A stretch of 64,000 nt of DNA. It comes from Clostridiaceae bacterium AM27-36LB. GTDB taxonomy: Bacteria > Bacillota > Clostridia > Lachnospirales > Lachnospiraceae. The DNA lies in NCBI GenBank assembly GCA_003480725.1, contig QUJQ01000007.1, forward strand, positions 45,315-109,314. The letters are read 5' to 3'. The notes under the pieces are model-generated. The model had not been told where the DNA came from and did not search any database. It saw only the letters and a program-made list of their open reading frames with translations. Made by a program: the position numbers and the translations under genes. This document shows, in pieces, positions 8,326 to 15,892 of the stretch; positions within the stretch are counted from its first letter, which is position 1, and each line of letters opens with the position of its first letter.

Positions 8326-10181
8326 AGTCGGTCATTTTTTGCGGACAGTTCAATACATGCCTGTCTGTTTCGCTCCCTGCTCCTGCGTTTGCTCTCGTTT
8401 GATTTCTCCCTCTGTATCTTCTTGGCACAAGCAGGACAATACTTCGATATGCCAGAGCGGGGAACATATTCAACACCGCACACCGTACAATTCTTAGGCT
8501 TTAACGCAGTCCACCGCTTTGTCGGTGTGATATGTAATTCACCGACAAAGCCGATGAATTTATAATAAATCTTGATTTCCTGCCGCACCATTCCGTCTGT
8601 AAGTTTCTCACGTTCCGAAACAAGTATCTTGTCTATAAGTGCGTTTATGATGGTTGCGTCCAGTTCCTTAATGCCTTGATAGTTGCGGATTAGGGAGAGG
8701 AAATCACGGACACCCTGCGTCTTCTCATAGCTGTCGCTGAGCGTTTCCGTTACCTCTTTCAGCCTTGCTTCAATTTCAAGCTGTTCTTTCTGGTATTTTC
8801 CCGACATCATCTCAAAATTCCGCTCGGTAATACGCTCCATCACCTTATCTTCATAGAGTGAGGAAAACAGCCTGTCCAGTTCTGCAAGGCGTTTGTTCAG
8901 TTTTCTTTGCTCCTTTTCCAGTGCCTTTGCCTTGCTCTGGTCTGTTTCCGTGAGCCGCTTTTCAATCGCCCTCACTGCCTTTTCATCATTGACTGCCATA
9001 TCCGCAAATCGGTTGATGTCGGTGAGGACAGCGTTGAACAAGTCCCTCGCTTCAATGCTGTGTGCGGTACACATGATATTACCGTATCTGCCATAATTAT
9101 TGCAGGAATATTGTACGCAGTCGATGATGTCGGGGCGTTTCCTCCTGTTGGCACTCATAGCCCGCATCGCATAGCCGCAGTCCGCACACTTAATAACGCC
9201 TGCAAAGATGTTCTCAAAGCCGCCCTTGTTTTCTGGTAATCTGCGGCTTGTAATAAGCTGCTGTACGGTATCAAATTCCTCCTGCGTGACTATCCCCTCA
9301 TGGGTGTCTGGTATCACTTCCCATTCTTCGGGCAGCTTAGAGGGGCGTTTCTTGCTTTTCATGTTGGCGGCAATCCGCTTGTAGCCTGCAAGGTTTCCCG
9401 CATATATCGGGCTTCTTAAAATGCCCCTTACGCTGTTCTCGCTCCAAATATAACGGTTCTCCTCATTCTCCTCAAAATACCTCTCATAGCCTGTTGCCCC
9501 CTGCTCCGCCGCATAAGCGGCGGGGCGTAAGATATGCTGTTTGTTGATGTGCTTGCGGATTTTGGCGATTCCGTTGCCCGCTAACGCAAGGTCAAATATT
9601 TCCCTTACCACATGGGCAACTTTGTCATCTATCAGCAGATGGTTGTGGTCGGCGGGGTCTTTGACGTAACCGTATGGTGCTGTCGTCCCCATGAATTTCC
9701 CCTGCTGAAACCTCGCTCGGTACGCCGATTTTATCTTGACCGACACATCGGCGGAATACATTTCGTTTAGGATGTTGCGGAAAGGCGTGATGTCCATAGC
9801 GGATTTATTGAGCGTGTCCACGCCGTCATTGACCGCTATATACCTCACATTATGCTCTGGGAAAAACACTTCCAGATACAGTCCGCAATCAAGATAGTTC
9901 CTCCCCAGACGAGATAAATCTTTCGTGATAACGCAGTTTATCAGACCGCTTTCAATGTCCTTAATCATGTTCTGGAAACTTGGTCTTTGGAAATTTGTAC
10001 CAGAGTAACCGTCGTCCACATACGTTTTTGCTAAGTGCCATCCCTGCTTTTTCACATAATCCGTGAGGATGGATTTCTGTGTCGCAATGCTCGCACTCTC
10101 GTTATCCGTGCCATCGTCTTTTGACAAGCGGCAGTACATGCCGACTTCATAAATCTTGTTCTCCATTCTTATTCCTGCCAT
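8250..10181 (-). CDS. Large serine recombinase of element A
   Basis: A 643-residue recombinase that integrates and excises element A. The N-terminal resolvase domain carries the catalytic serine in YCRLSKDDG, the motif DGYSGTNFQRP, and LSRLGRNYL. A recombinase domain follows (residues about 170-280), then a zinc ribbon (CADCGYAM...C...C) and a coiled coil. GGAGG lies upstream of the ATG. The gene runs across the element boundary at 8325: the last 24 residues are host helicase DNA read in another frame. In the excised circle the frame would end ...KNDRLM followed by a stop. The GA core suggests a TnpX/TndX-like enzyme. Confidence 0.95.
   Translation of the reverse strand: MAGIRMENKIYEVGMYCRLSKDDGTDNESASIATQKSILTDYVKKQGWHLAKTYVDDGYSGTNFQRPSFQNMIKDIESGLINCVITKDLSRLGRNYLDCGLYLEVFFPEHNVRYIAVNDGVDTLNKSAMDITPFRNILNEMYSADVSVKIKSAYRARFQQGKFMGTTAPYGYVKDPADHNHLLIDDKVAHVVREIFDLALAGNGIAKIRKHINKQHILRPAAYAAEQGATGYERYFEENEENRYIWSENSVRGILRSPIYAGNLAGYKRIAANMKSKKRPSKLPEEWEVIPDTHEGIVTQEEFDTVQQLITSRRLPENKGGFENIFAGVIKCADCGYAMRAMSANRRKRPDIIDCVQYSCNNYGRYGNIMCTAHSIEARDLFNAVLTDINRFADMAVNDEKAVRAIEKRLTETDQSKAKALEKEQRKLNKRLAELDRLFSSLYEDKVMERITERNFEMMSGKYQKEQLEIEARLKEVTETLSDSYEKTQGVRDFLSLIRNYQGIKELDATIINALIDKILVSEREKLTDGMVRQEIKIYYKFIGFVGELHITPTKRWTALKPKNCTVCGVEYVPRSGISKYCPACAKKIQREKSNESKRRSRERNRQACIELSAKNDRLTLPRERGVSSVRATRTPLFMCTAM
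8324..8349. repeat. Left end of element A (att junction, inverted-repeat arm)
   Basis: Core TC at 8324-8325. Counting inwards, element bases 12-24 read TTTTTTGCGGACAGT-like sequence that matches the other end (20457-20479, minus strand) at the same distance from the core. The two 24-bp arms agree at positions 2, 3, 5, 6, 8 and 12-24. This symmetry is what a serine recombinase binding site looks like. Confidence 0.85.
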
Positions 10182-10235
10182 ACTGTAAAACCTCCATATC
10201 TGTCCTATCTGTTTTCATGTTCCATTGCGTACATT

Positions 10236-10427
10236 CTAAGCGGACAGCCCCTCATTGTCGAAGGTGTCGCCCTCGGCAATCTTCTTCCGAATATCCTCGG
10301 AAATAATCGGGATAAACGCTTCTGTGACTGTCTGCGTGCCGACATATTCACGGCTGATTATCATCTGAACTGGTGCTTTCGGCACGATACGCTTTCTCTT
10401 TTTATCTGCTTTCTTATCCTCGCCCAT
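10236..10427 (-). CDS. Small basic protein just upstream of the recombinase
   Basis: A 63-residue protein starting MGEDKKADKKRKRIVPKAPV: a lysine/arginine-rich start, then EYVGTQTVTEAFIPIISEDI and an acidic end. AAGGAAG lies about 8 bases before the ATG at 10427. It ends 54 bp before the recombinase, in the same position as the small genes next to the other two serine recombinases (44479-44676 and 55317-55505). The family has no known function that I can name. A recombination directionality factor is one hypothesis, based on position and size only. Confidence 0.65.
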   Translation of the reverse strand: MGEDKKADKKRKRIVPKAPVQMIISREYVGTQTVTEAFIPIISEDIRKKIAEGDTFDNEGLSA

Positions 10428-10497
10428 ACTTAAATCTTCCTTTCCAGACAGGGCAGGAGAACGTCTGGAAACGCCCCGCCCTGTCAATCAGATACCA

Positions 10498-10728
10498 TCA
10501 ATCCCCGCTGTTTACTTCTTTCTGTAATGCTTCAAGGAGTGCTGCTGCTTCATCAGCGTTCAACGTGATACCCTTTCCGCACTTCTCACGGTTCGGGGAA
10601 AAGCTGCGGATGTCATATTTCGGCTCTCTTCCGTTCCATGAGATAAGATTGATTTCTTTTGTGTAGCCGCTGTCGCCCTTAGACAATACGGCGATTTCCT
10701 TTACAATCTCATACTGGATTTCTTTCAT
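10498..10728 (-). CDS. PC4/YdbC-like single-strand DNA-binding protein
   Basis: A 76-residue protein (MKEIQYEIVKEIAVLSKGDS then GYTKEINLISWNGREPKYDI and GKGITL) matching the YdbC/PC4 (PF02229) fold seen in Firmicutes. Such proteins bind single-stranded DNA as dimers through a curved beta-sheet. It lies between ParB and the small pre-recombinase gene, so a role in replication, transfer or recombination intermediates is likely but inferred. Confidence 0.75.
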   Translation of the reverse strand: MKEIQYEIVKEIAVLSKGDSGYTKEINLISWNGREPKYDIRSFSPNREKCGKGITLNADEAAALLEALQKEVNSGD

Positions 10729-10773
10729 TCTTCATACCTCAATTTTCTGCATTTACCTCCCGAAAAGAGAAGA

Positions 10774-11628
10774 TTAGCGGCTGTCCCTGCCCCGTTTCCT
10801 CTGCAATTCACGCTCCAAAAGTTTAATGATGGTTTCCTCCATCTGCTTCGGCGTTGTGTTCTTCGGAAAATACTTTTTCAGCTTGCTTGTGTTGATTTTC
10901 AAGGTTTCTTTCTGGTTTCCCTTTTCCTCCGTCATAATTGCAAATATCGTATCCATGTCAAGCCGCCCGCTCTGGCTTAGGCTTTTCATCCGCTGTGCCT
11001 GTGAGAGTGAGGGCGTTGCTTCTTCGCTCTCCATCGTGGCAAAGAGGTTTTCCTGCTCGTCTTTCTTCAAAAAGGACAGTTCCACCGCAGGCGTGAGGGC
11101 GATTTTCCCCTCGTCCACCATCCGCAAAATCGGCGGTATCAGTTCCGTCAAACGGATAAATCTTTGTACGGTCATCCTGCCTACGCCGAAGCCCTGTGCC
11201 ACCTTGTCGTCCGTCCGCAACTTCGTCACAACTTGTGACGAGGTTAAGTCTGTGCGGAAACCCTGCCGCTTCATGGCTTCGGATTTCATCTTGTAGGCAA
11301 ACGCCCGCTCTGATGGCAGGATATTCTCACGCTGTAAATTACTGTCTACAAGGGTGATGATGGCTCGGTCACGGTCTAAGGGCAGGACAAACGCAGGCAC
11401 GGTATTTATCCCTGCAAGTTCAGACGCACGGACACGCCGCTGCCCTGCAATCACTTCATAGCCGTTCCCGTCCTCTTTCGGGCGTGTGATTATCGGCGTG
11501 ACAATGCCAAATTCCTTGATGCTTTCCGCTAATTCTGACAGCGTTTCATCCTCTGCCACATGAAACGGATTGTCGGGAAACGGGTACAAGTCTTTGGTCT
11601 TTAACACCTTAAAATCCTGTTTCTTCAT
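10774..11628 (-). CDS. ParB/Spo0J-family protein
   Basis: A 284-residue protein with the N-terminal ParB nuclease-like/CTPase region (LAESIKEFGIVTPIITRP, then GQRRVRASELAGI) and a central HTH (DDKVAQGFGVGRMTVQRFIR). The charged C-terminus (KKYFPKNTTPKQMEETIIKL) ends in RKRGRDSR. ParB proteins bind parS-type sites and spread on DNA for partition or regulation. No ParA gene is next to it, which is common in mobilizable elements, so it may act as a regulator or stabiliser. It starts 8 bases after the MobV stop and is likely co-transcribed. Confidence 0.85.
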   Translation of the reverse strand: MKKQDFKVLKTKDLYPFPDNPFHVAEDETLSELAESIKEFGIVTPIITRPKEDGNGYEVIAGQRRVRASELAGINTVPAFVLPLDRDRAIITLVDSNLQRENILPSERAFAYKMKSEAMKRQGFRTDLTSSQVVTKLRTDDKVAQGFGVGRMTVQRFIRLTELIPPILRMVDEGKIALTPAVELSFLKKDEQENLFATMESEEATPSLSQAQRMKSLSQSGRLDMDTIFAIMTEEKGNQKETLKINTSKLKKYFPKNTTPKQMEETIIKLLERELQRKRGRDSR

Positions 11629-11636
11629 TCACATAT

Positions 11637-12602
11637 CTACCTTTCTTTCGCTCTGCTTTTATGGTTTTTCTGCAATTCTTCCAACACTTCGGGCGGTATC
11701 TTTGAGAGCAGCCGCCCCATCTGCTCGTTGGTTCTCTGCAACTCAAATATCTTCTGGTTCGCTTTCTGCACCTTTAGTTCCTGCTCATACTTTTCATCAC
11801 GCATACGCCCCGCATAGTCTGATTCCTGCCCGATTTGCTCCTTTAGGCTATTGATATAGGCACTCTGCTTACTGATTTCCTTTGAGAATTTCTCCACGTC
11901 TGGGAGCCATGCCGCAATCAGTTCCAGAGCCTTGTCACGCTTCTTCCCTGCATTAAAGGCGTTGATGTCGGACAGTGCAGACACAATTTCCTCATACTGT
12001 TTATCAAGCCTGCCGCCCAACTTATAGAGCCATGTGGGGACATGTTTCCGCTTCGTTTCCATTGAGGACTGACCTCTTTCAAGCTGATTCCACCGTGAGG
12101 ACATCCGCTCATGGTAGGCGGTCTGCCATTCGGACAGGCTCTTTTGATTGCCTAAAATTGTTTTGGCAGACAGCTTATTGTCTGGTGTAATCGGCACAAA
12201 ACAGAGGTGCATATGCGGCGTTCTCTCGTCCATGTGGACGACTGCGGAGAGGATATTTTTCTCCCCGACACGCTCTGAAATGAAATCCAGAGCCATCGTA
12301 AAATACGCTTTCTGTTCTTTGGGCGGCAGGCTGTTCATAAATTCTGGCGAAGCCGTGATAAGCGTTTCCACCATCATCACGCTATCTTTCCTCGTCCTGC
12401 ACCCTGCTTCGGCTACCATGCGGTTAATCTCTTTCTTGTAGGTGTACCTCGGCGGATTCACAAGATGGTAGTTATCTTTCGAGCGTTCCATATCTATATC
12501 TGGATTGCTTTTATAGGCTTCTTTTTTACGCTCGTTGTGGCGTTCGCAAGCCGCAACGCCGCCCGCTTTGCGTTTCTGGAAACGCAGGATTGCATAGGGC
12601 AT
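11637..12602 (-). CDS. MobV-family relaxase (Mob_Pre)
   Basis: A 321-residue relaxase beginning MPYAILRFQKRKAGGVAACE. The signature HMDERTPHMHLCFVPIT near residue 125 holds the metal-binding histidines of the MobV/Pre family (pMV158 MobM type). The C-terminal third is coiled coil (YEQELKVQKANQKIFELQRT). MobV enzymes nick at TAGTGTG/TTA sites; exactly that sequence lies upstream at 12898-12907. It would mobilise element A through a helper mating channel. Confidence 0.9.
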   Translation of the reverse strand: MPYAILRFQKRKAGGVAACERHNERKKEAYKSNPDIDMERSKDNYHLVNPPRYTYKKEINRMVAEAGCRTRKDSVMMVETLITASPEFMNSLPPKEQKAYFTMALDFISERVGEKNILSAVVHMDERTPHMHLCFVPITPDNKLSAKTILGNQKSLSEWQTAYHERMSSRWNQLERGQSSMETKRKHVPTWLYKLGGRLDKQYEEIVSALSDINAFNAGKKRDKALELIAAWLPDVEKFSKEISKQSAYINSLKEQIGQESDYAGRMRDEKYEQELKVQKANQKIFELQRTNEQMGRLLSKIPPEVLEELQKNHKSRAKER

Positions 12603-12643
12603 AATTCATCATCTTCCTTTCTTCGGCGGGTAAACTGCCCTTT

Positions 12644-13185
12644 GGGTGACAGCGGTGACGGCGGTGACAGCAGTTTTGGGATACCCCCTACCGACTGCCT
12701 CAACTGTCACCCTTATTCCCTGCATGACGGTCATGTCGATGATGACGGTGTTTTTGGAATACCCCCTCGCAAGAGCCGTCACCGTCATGCTGCCATTCTT
12801 TTATCCGAAGCGTGGAGCGTAGGATAAGCAGGGCGTAAGACCTGCCATAAGGGAGTCCAGAGGGAACGTCTGGCACACGACTTTGCAGGGCAAAGTGTAG
12901 TGTGTTACACCCTGTAAACGCAGTCGGAAAAATCGGAAGGATTTTTCTGACCGCAGGGGTGGTTTTACACGCCGAAAAGGGCGGGTAAATCCTACGCCTG
13001 CACTTTGCGTTTACGGGGTGTTCTCCCGCAGGGATGACAGCGGCAGGGTATCCTAAAATCACTGTCACCGCCGTCACCGCTGTCACCCGCAGGGCAGAGT
13101 CGCCAGCTTTACACGGCTTTAAGCGTCAATGACAGTAACAGGGGGTATCCCAATATCGCTGTCACCACCGTCACCGCTGTCACCC
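12644..13185. repeat. Iteron clusters in inverted arrangement, candidate replication origin
   Basis: Four units occur. Units 1 (12644-12670) and 3 (13062-13088, inverted) are identical 27-bp blocks made of three 9-bp repeats, GGTGACAGC/GGTGACGGC. Unit 4 (13159-13185, inverted) differs at one base. Unit 2 (12724-12750) is degenerate. Each is followed after about 7-9 bp by a GGGATACCCC-like box (12678, 12756, 13046, 13141). The array is nearly symmetrical around 12915, next to the oriT. Location between the RepA-like and relaxase genes suggests an iteron origin. No convincing protein gene exists in 12603-13118. Confidence 0.75.
12880..12912 (+). other. oriT: Candidate oriT, pMV158/MobV type
   Basis: ACTTTG (12880-12885) and CAAAGT (12891-12896) form an inverted repeat, followed by GTAGTGTGTTACACC. 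pMV158 has ACTTTAT...ATAAAGT then ATAGTGTGTTATAC, with the nick at TAGTGTG/TTA. By analogy the nick would fall between 12904 and 12905 on the plus strand. It lies just upstream of the MobV gene and at the centre of the inverted iteron clusters. Confidence 0.8.
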
Positions 13186-14150
13186 GCCCGCTTTGCAAGC
13201 GAAATCTGCCTGCCGTGTTTTTTGCGGCTGTACTGATAAACGATATGGTTCTCATTTAAAAATGTGGTGCGGTATTCATTGAGCCATTTCGTAATCACCG
13301 TGGGTATGGTTTCCGTTTCCCTCATAGCGGCTAACAGCTCCGTTGCCGTGCCTGCCCATTCTTCCTTATCCCTCATAAAATCCACCAACCGAAAAAGGAC
13401 GTCTGGTATCGTTTCTTTCGCAAGCTGCTCCTGCGTTTTTCTCTCCACAAGTTCCCAACTGCAATCACGGAAACGCAGCGTGTATTCCTGATAGGGCGTG
13501 TCCCTGCCCGTCACATACAGCTTGGCGGTGTCGGATGCCCGTTTCTCCTTTTCCAGAACAAAGGTAGCGTCCGCACTCCCCGTTAAGCCTGTCGTCCCAG
13601 ACACCTTGTTGAACACATCGCTGTCATTCTGCTTTCGGATGTGGTGTACGACAATGACCGCCAATGAATGCCTGTCGGCAAAGTCTTTGATTAGTGAGAT
13701 GTCCCCATAGTCGCTTGCGTAGGCATTGTCTTTTGAAGCTGTACGGACTTTCTGCAAAGTGTCAATGACAATAAGCCTGCTGTTTGGGTAATCTTTCAGA
13801 TAATCTTCAAGCTGCACGATAAGACCGTCTGACAGCTTGCAGCTTGCCACGGCAAAGTGAAGCCGCCTGCTCGCTTCGTTCGTCAATCGGAACAGCCTGT
13901 CCTGTATACGGCAGAACGTGTCCTCAAGGCAGAGGTAAAGCACGTCGCCCTCCATTGTCGGCATATCCCACAAGGGAAGTCCCTGCGACACGCATAAACA
14001 TAGCTTCAGCATGAGCCAGCTCTTTCCTATCTTCTGTGAGCCGCAGAACAGCGACAAGCCTGTGGGGATAAGGCTGTCCACCACAAAGGACGGCTTCTCA
14101 AGCGGTTCATAAAGGAGCGTTTCGGCGTTGACTGTCTGTAACTTCTGCAT
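13119..14150 (-). CDS. RepA-like AAA ATPase (AAA_25)
   Basis: A 343-residue RecA/KaiC-fold ATPase starting MQKLQTVNAETLLYEPLEKP. Walker A is GSQKIGKSW near residue 37, Walker B is LIVIDTLQKV, and IVVHHIRKQ follows; together these resemble the hexameric RepA helicase of RSF1010-type plasmids. It probably unwinds the origin for replication of the excised element. The last residues (AGDSGDGGDS, then IGIPPVTVIDA) are encoded by iteron unit 4 and its GGGATACC box, so the gene's 3' end doubles as origin DNA. Confidence 0.85.
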   Translation of the reverse strand: MQKLQTVNAETLLYEPLEKPSFVVDSLIPTGLSLFCGSQKIGKSWLMLKLCLCVSQGLPLWDMPTMEGDVLYLCLEDTFCRIQDRLFRLTNEASRRLHFAVASCKLSDGLIVQLEDYLKDYPNSRLIVIDTLQKVRTASKDNAYASDYGDISLIKDFADRHSLAVIVVHHIRKQNDSDVFNKVSGTTGLTGSADATFVLEKEKRASDTAKLYVTGRDTPYQEYTLRFRDCSWELVERKTQEQLAKETIPDVLFRLVDFMRDKEEWAGTATELLAAMRETETIPTVITKWLNEYRTTFLNENHIVYQYSRKKHGRQISLAKRAGDSGDGGDSDIGIPPVTVIDA

Positions 14151-14193
14151 GGCTTTCCTCCTTTCGGGCGGTGTTTTTGTTTTCGTTGCACAT
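14107..14193 (-). CDS. Possible 28-codon upstream peptide overlapping the RepA start
   Basis: AAGGAGGT lies 8 bases before an ATG at 14193, opening a short frame (MCNENKNTARKEESHAEVTD...) that ends 44 bases inside the RepA gene. The ribosome site is as good as any in the element, so the frame is probably translated and may couple to RepA synthesis. No homologue is recognised. The rest of 14194-14305 holds nothing else. Confidence 0.4.
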   Translation of the reverse strand: MCNENKNTARKEESHAEVTDSQRRNAPL

Positions 14194-14305
14194 AGGCGTT
14201 GACCTCCTTAAAAATAGATTTACTCCCACGAAGAAAAAGTGAGAGTATGTAATGCCGCCAATCCCACACAAATAAAAAACAGATTTCTTTTTCGGGCGGT
14301 GTCGG

Positions 14306-14779
14306 TCACGGTTGGAGATACTTCCTCATTTCCGCCTTTACTTTCTCCTTTGCAATCGCAACAGATTTCTGTATTGCCGAAGCGGTGCAATGCTCCATAG
14401 CGGCGATTTGGTAAAAATTGAACTCATACTCGTAGTAGAGCAGGAAACGCCGCCTTTGTATCTCTGGCAGTCCGTCAACCGCCTTACAGAGCAGTTCTGC
14501 CCGTTCTGCCTCAATCATTTGTTCCTCTATGCTCTTAGGCAGCTTCAACGCCCGCCTGTTCAGCGTTTCGTCCCATACTTCCGAAAACTCCCTGTGCCGC
14601 TCGTCCCATTGGAGGAGATTCCTGTTCCTGCGTTCCATCTGCCGAAACTCCATAAAGAACTGTTCCGACACTTCCAACTCGTGGGATTTGCCCTGCCCGT
14701 CCTTAAAGCTGATAAAATACCTTGTGCCGCTTTCCGTGGATTCCTCCCGAAGCGTGTACGCCTTAACTCTGTATGCCAT
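14306..14779 (-). CDS. Sigma-70 region 4-like regulator
   Basis: A 157-residue protein starting MAYRVKAYTLREESTESGTR. The C-terminal part (LPEIQRRRFLLYYEYEFNFY then QIAAMEHCTASAIQKSVAIA) is a sigma region 4-like helix-turn-helix found in many Firmicute mobile elements. ATG at 14779 has CAGGAGG upstream. It is preceded by a hairpin with a T-run in the leader. It probably controls element transcription; whether it acts as a true sigma factor is unknown. Confidence 0.75.
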   Translation of the reverse strand: MAYRVKAYTLREESTESGTRYFISFKDGQGKSHELEVSEQFFMEFRQMERRNRNLLQWDERHREFSEVWDETLNRRALKLPKSIEEQMIEAERAELLCKAVDGLPEIQRRRFLLYYEYEFNFYQIAAMEHCTASAIQKSVAIAKEKVKAEMRKYLQP

Positions 14780-14794
14780 CCCGCTTGCCTCCTG

Positions 14795-14827
14795 CAAAAA
14801 ATAAGTGAGGGGATTTCCATCCCTCAC
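14795..14827 (-). terminator. Leader hairpin/terminator before 14779 gene
   Basis: On the minus strand GTGAGGG and CCCTCAC form a stem followed by TTATTTTTT, just upstream of the ribosome site. It ends the upstream transcript or acts as an attenuator. Confidence 0.7.
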
Positions 14828-14855
14828 CCAGTAGCCCGCAGGACGGCAGGCTGTT

Positions 14856-15287
14856 TTAGACGCTATAAAATTTTCGTAGCTTCTTCCGCAGATGGTCTAA
14901 CCTCGCATAGATGGCACCAGTCGTCAAATGCACGAGCGGGGCAATCTCCTTTGTGGAATACCCCTGCATTTTCAGCAGGACGATTTTCAAGGTACGCCCG
15001 TCCACCGCGACTAATACTTGATAGAGATTTTCGCTCTCAATCTCGTCCAGTAACTCCGCAACCGTACCCACTTCCGTCTGCCGCTCCCTGTCTGCCATGT
15101 CCTCAAGGTATTCCGCAATGTCATTCGTCCATCGGTAAAACCGCCTGTTGGAATTGAAGTCTGCCCTGTCCGCAATGCGTATCTGCTCAATGGTCGCTTC
15201 ATCAACGCCGCACTCACGCAGCAGCTTTTCCTCCGCTTCTTTCCAGATACGCCATTTCCTGTCCTCCCGTCCGTGGTTATATGCCAT
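14856..15287 (-). CDS. Sigma-like helix-turn-helix protein
   Basis: A 143-residue protein starting MAYNHGREDRKWRIWKEAEE. The C-terminal segment VLLKMQGYSTKEIAPLVHLT then TGAIYARLDHLRKKLRKFYS is a sigma region 4-type HTH. The first half is charged and helical. ATG at 15287 follows GGAGG. It sits between two similar regulators, and all three are separated by terminator-like hairpins, suggesting separate or attenuated control. No specific target can be assigned. Confidence 0.7.
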   Translation of the reverse strand: MAYNHGREDRKWRIWKEAEEKLLRECGVDEATIEQIRIADRADFNSNRRFYRWTNDIAEYLEDMADRERQTEVGTVAELLDEIESENLYQVLVAVDGRTLKIVLLKMQGYSTKEIAPLVHLTTGAIYARLDHLRKKLRKFYSV

Positions 15288-15327
15288 GCTTCTTTTCCTC
15301 CAATCAGAATTGATTGAGAGGGCAGAG

Positions 15328-15366
15328 AAAAACCCCCTCATTTTCCCAAAGGAAAAAACAAGGGGG
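15328..15366 (-). terminator. Terminator between two sigma-like genes
   Basis: On the minus strand CCCCCT and AGGGGG flank a loop and are followed by TTTTTC. Located just after the stop of the 15383 gene and before the start at 15287. Confidence 0.7.
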
Positions 15367-15382
15367 CTGAACGCCTTAAATT

Positions 15383-15892
15383 TTAATTTTCTATTATCTT
15401 TCTTAGTTTTCTTAGGATTCTGGCTTTGCGTTTGTTCACAACGCTCTGGGTTATGCCGAACCTCGCCCCGACTTCACGCTCAGAAAGTCCGTCAAAAAAG
15501 ATTGCCTGTATCAATTCCTGTTCACTATCCGACAGCAAAGGCAGGGCGGCTTTCAGCCTGTCCACCATAACCGCATTGACAACGGTTTCCGCAATGTCTG
15601 CCGCTTCATCAGCGATAAAGTCTAAAGGCTTCCCCTCGCTGTCCGTAAATCCATCCAGAGAAAGCAGGCTGTTCTTCGTATCTAATTTTTTCAGATAACG
15701 CCACCGTTCCTTATCTCGGTAGAAGTCCGTGTATTGCTCCCTCACGACTTCAAGCAGACAGCCTTGAATGGGGATAAACAGCTTGTCCATATAGGTCTGG
15801 TCGGATTCCCTGCGGCGGCAGAAATCCGTATAGGACAGTTCCACATATCTGCCGCTTTCCTTGATATATACCTTTCTCGGTGCGTATTTCAC
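15383..15892 (-). CDS. Sigma-70 family regulator
   Basis: A 169-residue protein using GTG at 15892 (GGGAGG 8 bases upstream), starting MKYAPRKVYIKESGRYVELS. The C-terminus LPLLSDSEQELIQAIFFDGL, SEREVGARFGITQSVVNKRK is a clear region 4 HTH. The N-terminal half has YTDFYRDKERWRYLKKLDTK, resembling a degenerate region 2. It is the first of three sigma-like genes in element A and may set the order of expression of replication and mobilization genes. An inverted repeat lies just upstream. Confidence 0.75.
   Translation of the reverse strand: MKYAPRKVYIKESGRYVELSYTDFCRRRESDQTYMDKLFIPIQGCLLEVVREQYTDFYRDKERWRYLKKLDTKNSLLSLDGFTDSEGKPLDFIADEAADIAETVVNAVMVDRLKAALPLLSDSEQELIQAIFFDGLSEREVGARFGITQSVVNKRKARILRKLRKIIEN

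Noticed and set aside
12700..13086. Minus-strand 128-codon frame between RepA and MobV genes
   Set aside because: It covers the iterons and the oriT, has no ribosome site and encodes an implausible composition; better explained as origin DNA.
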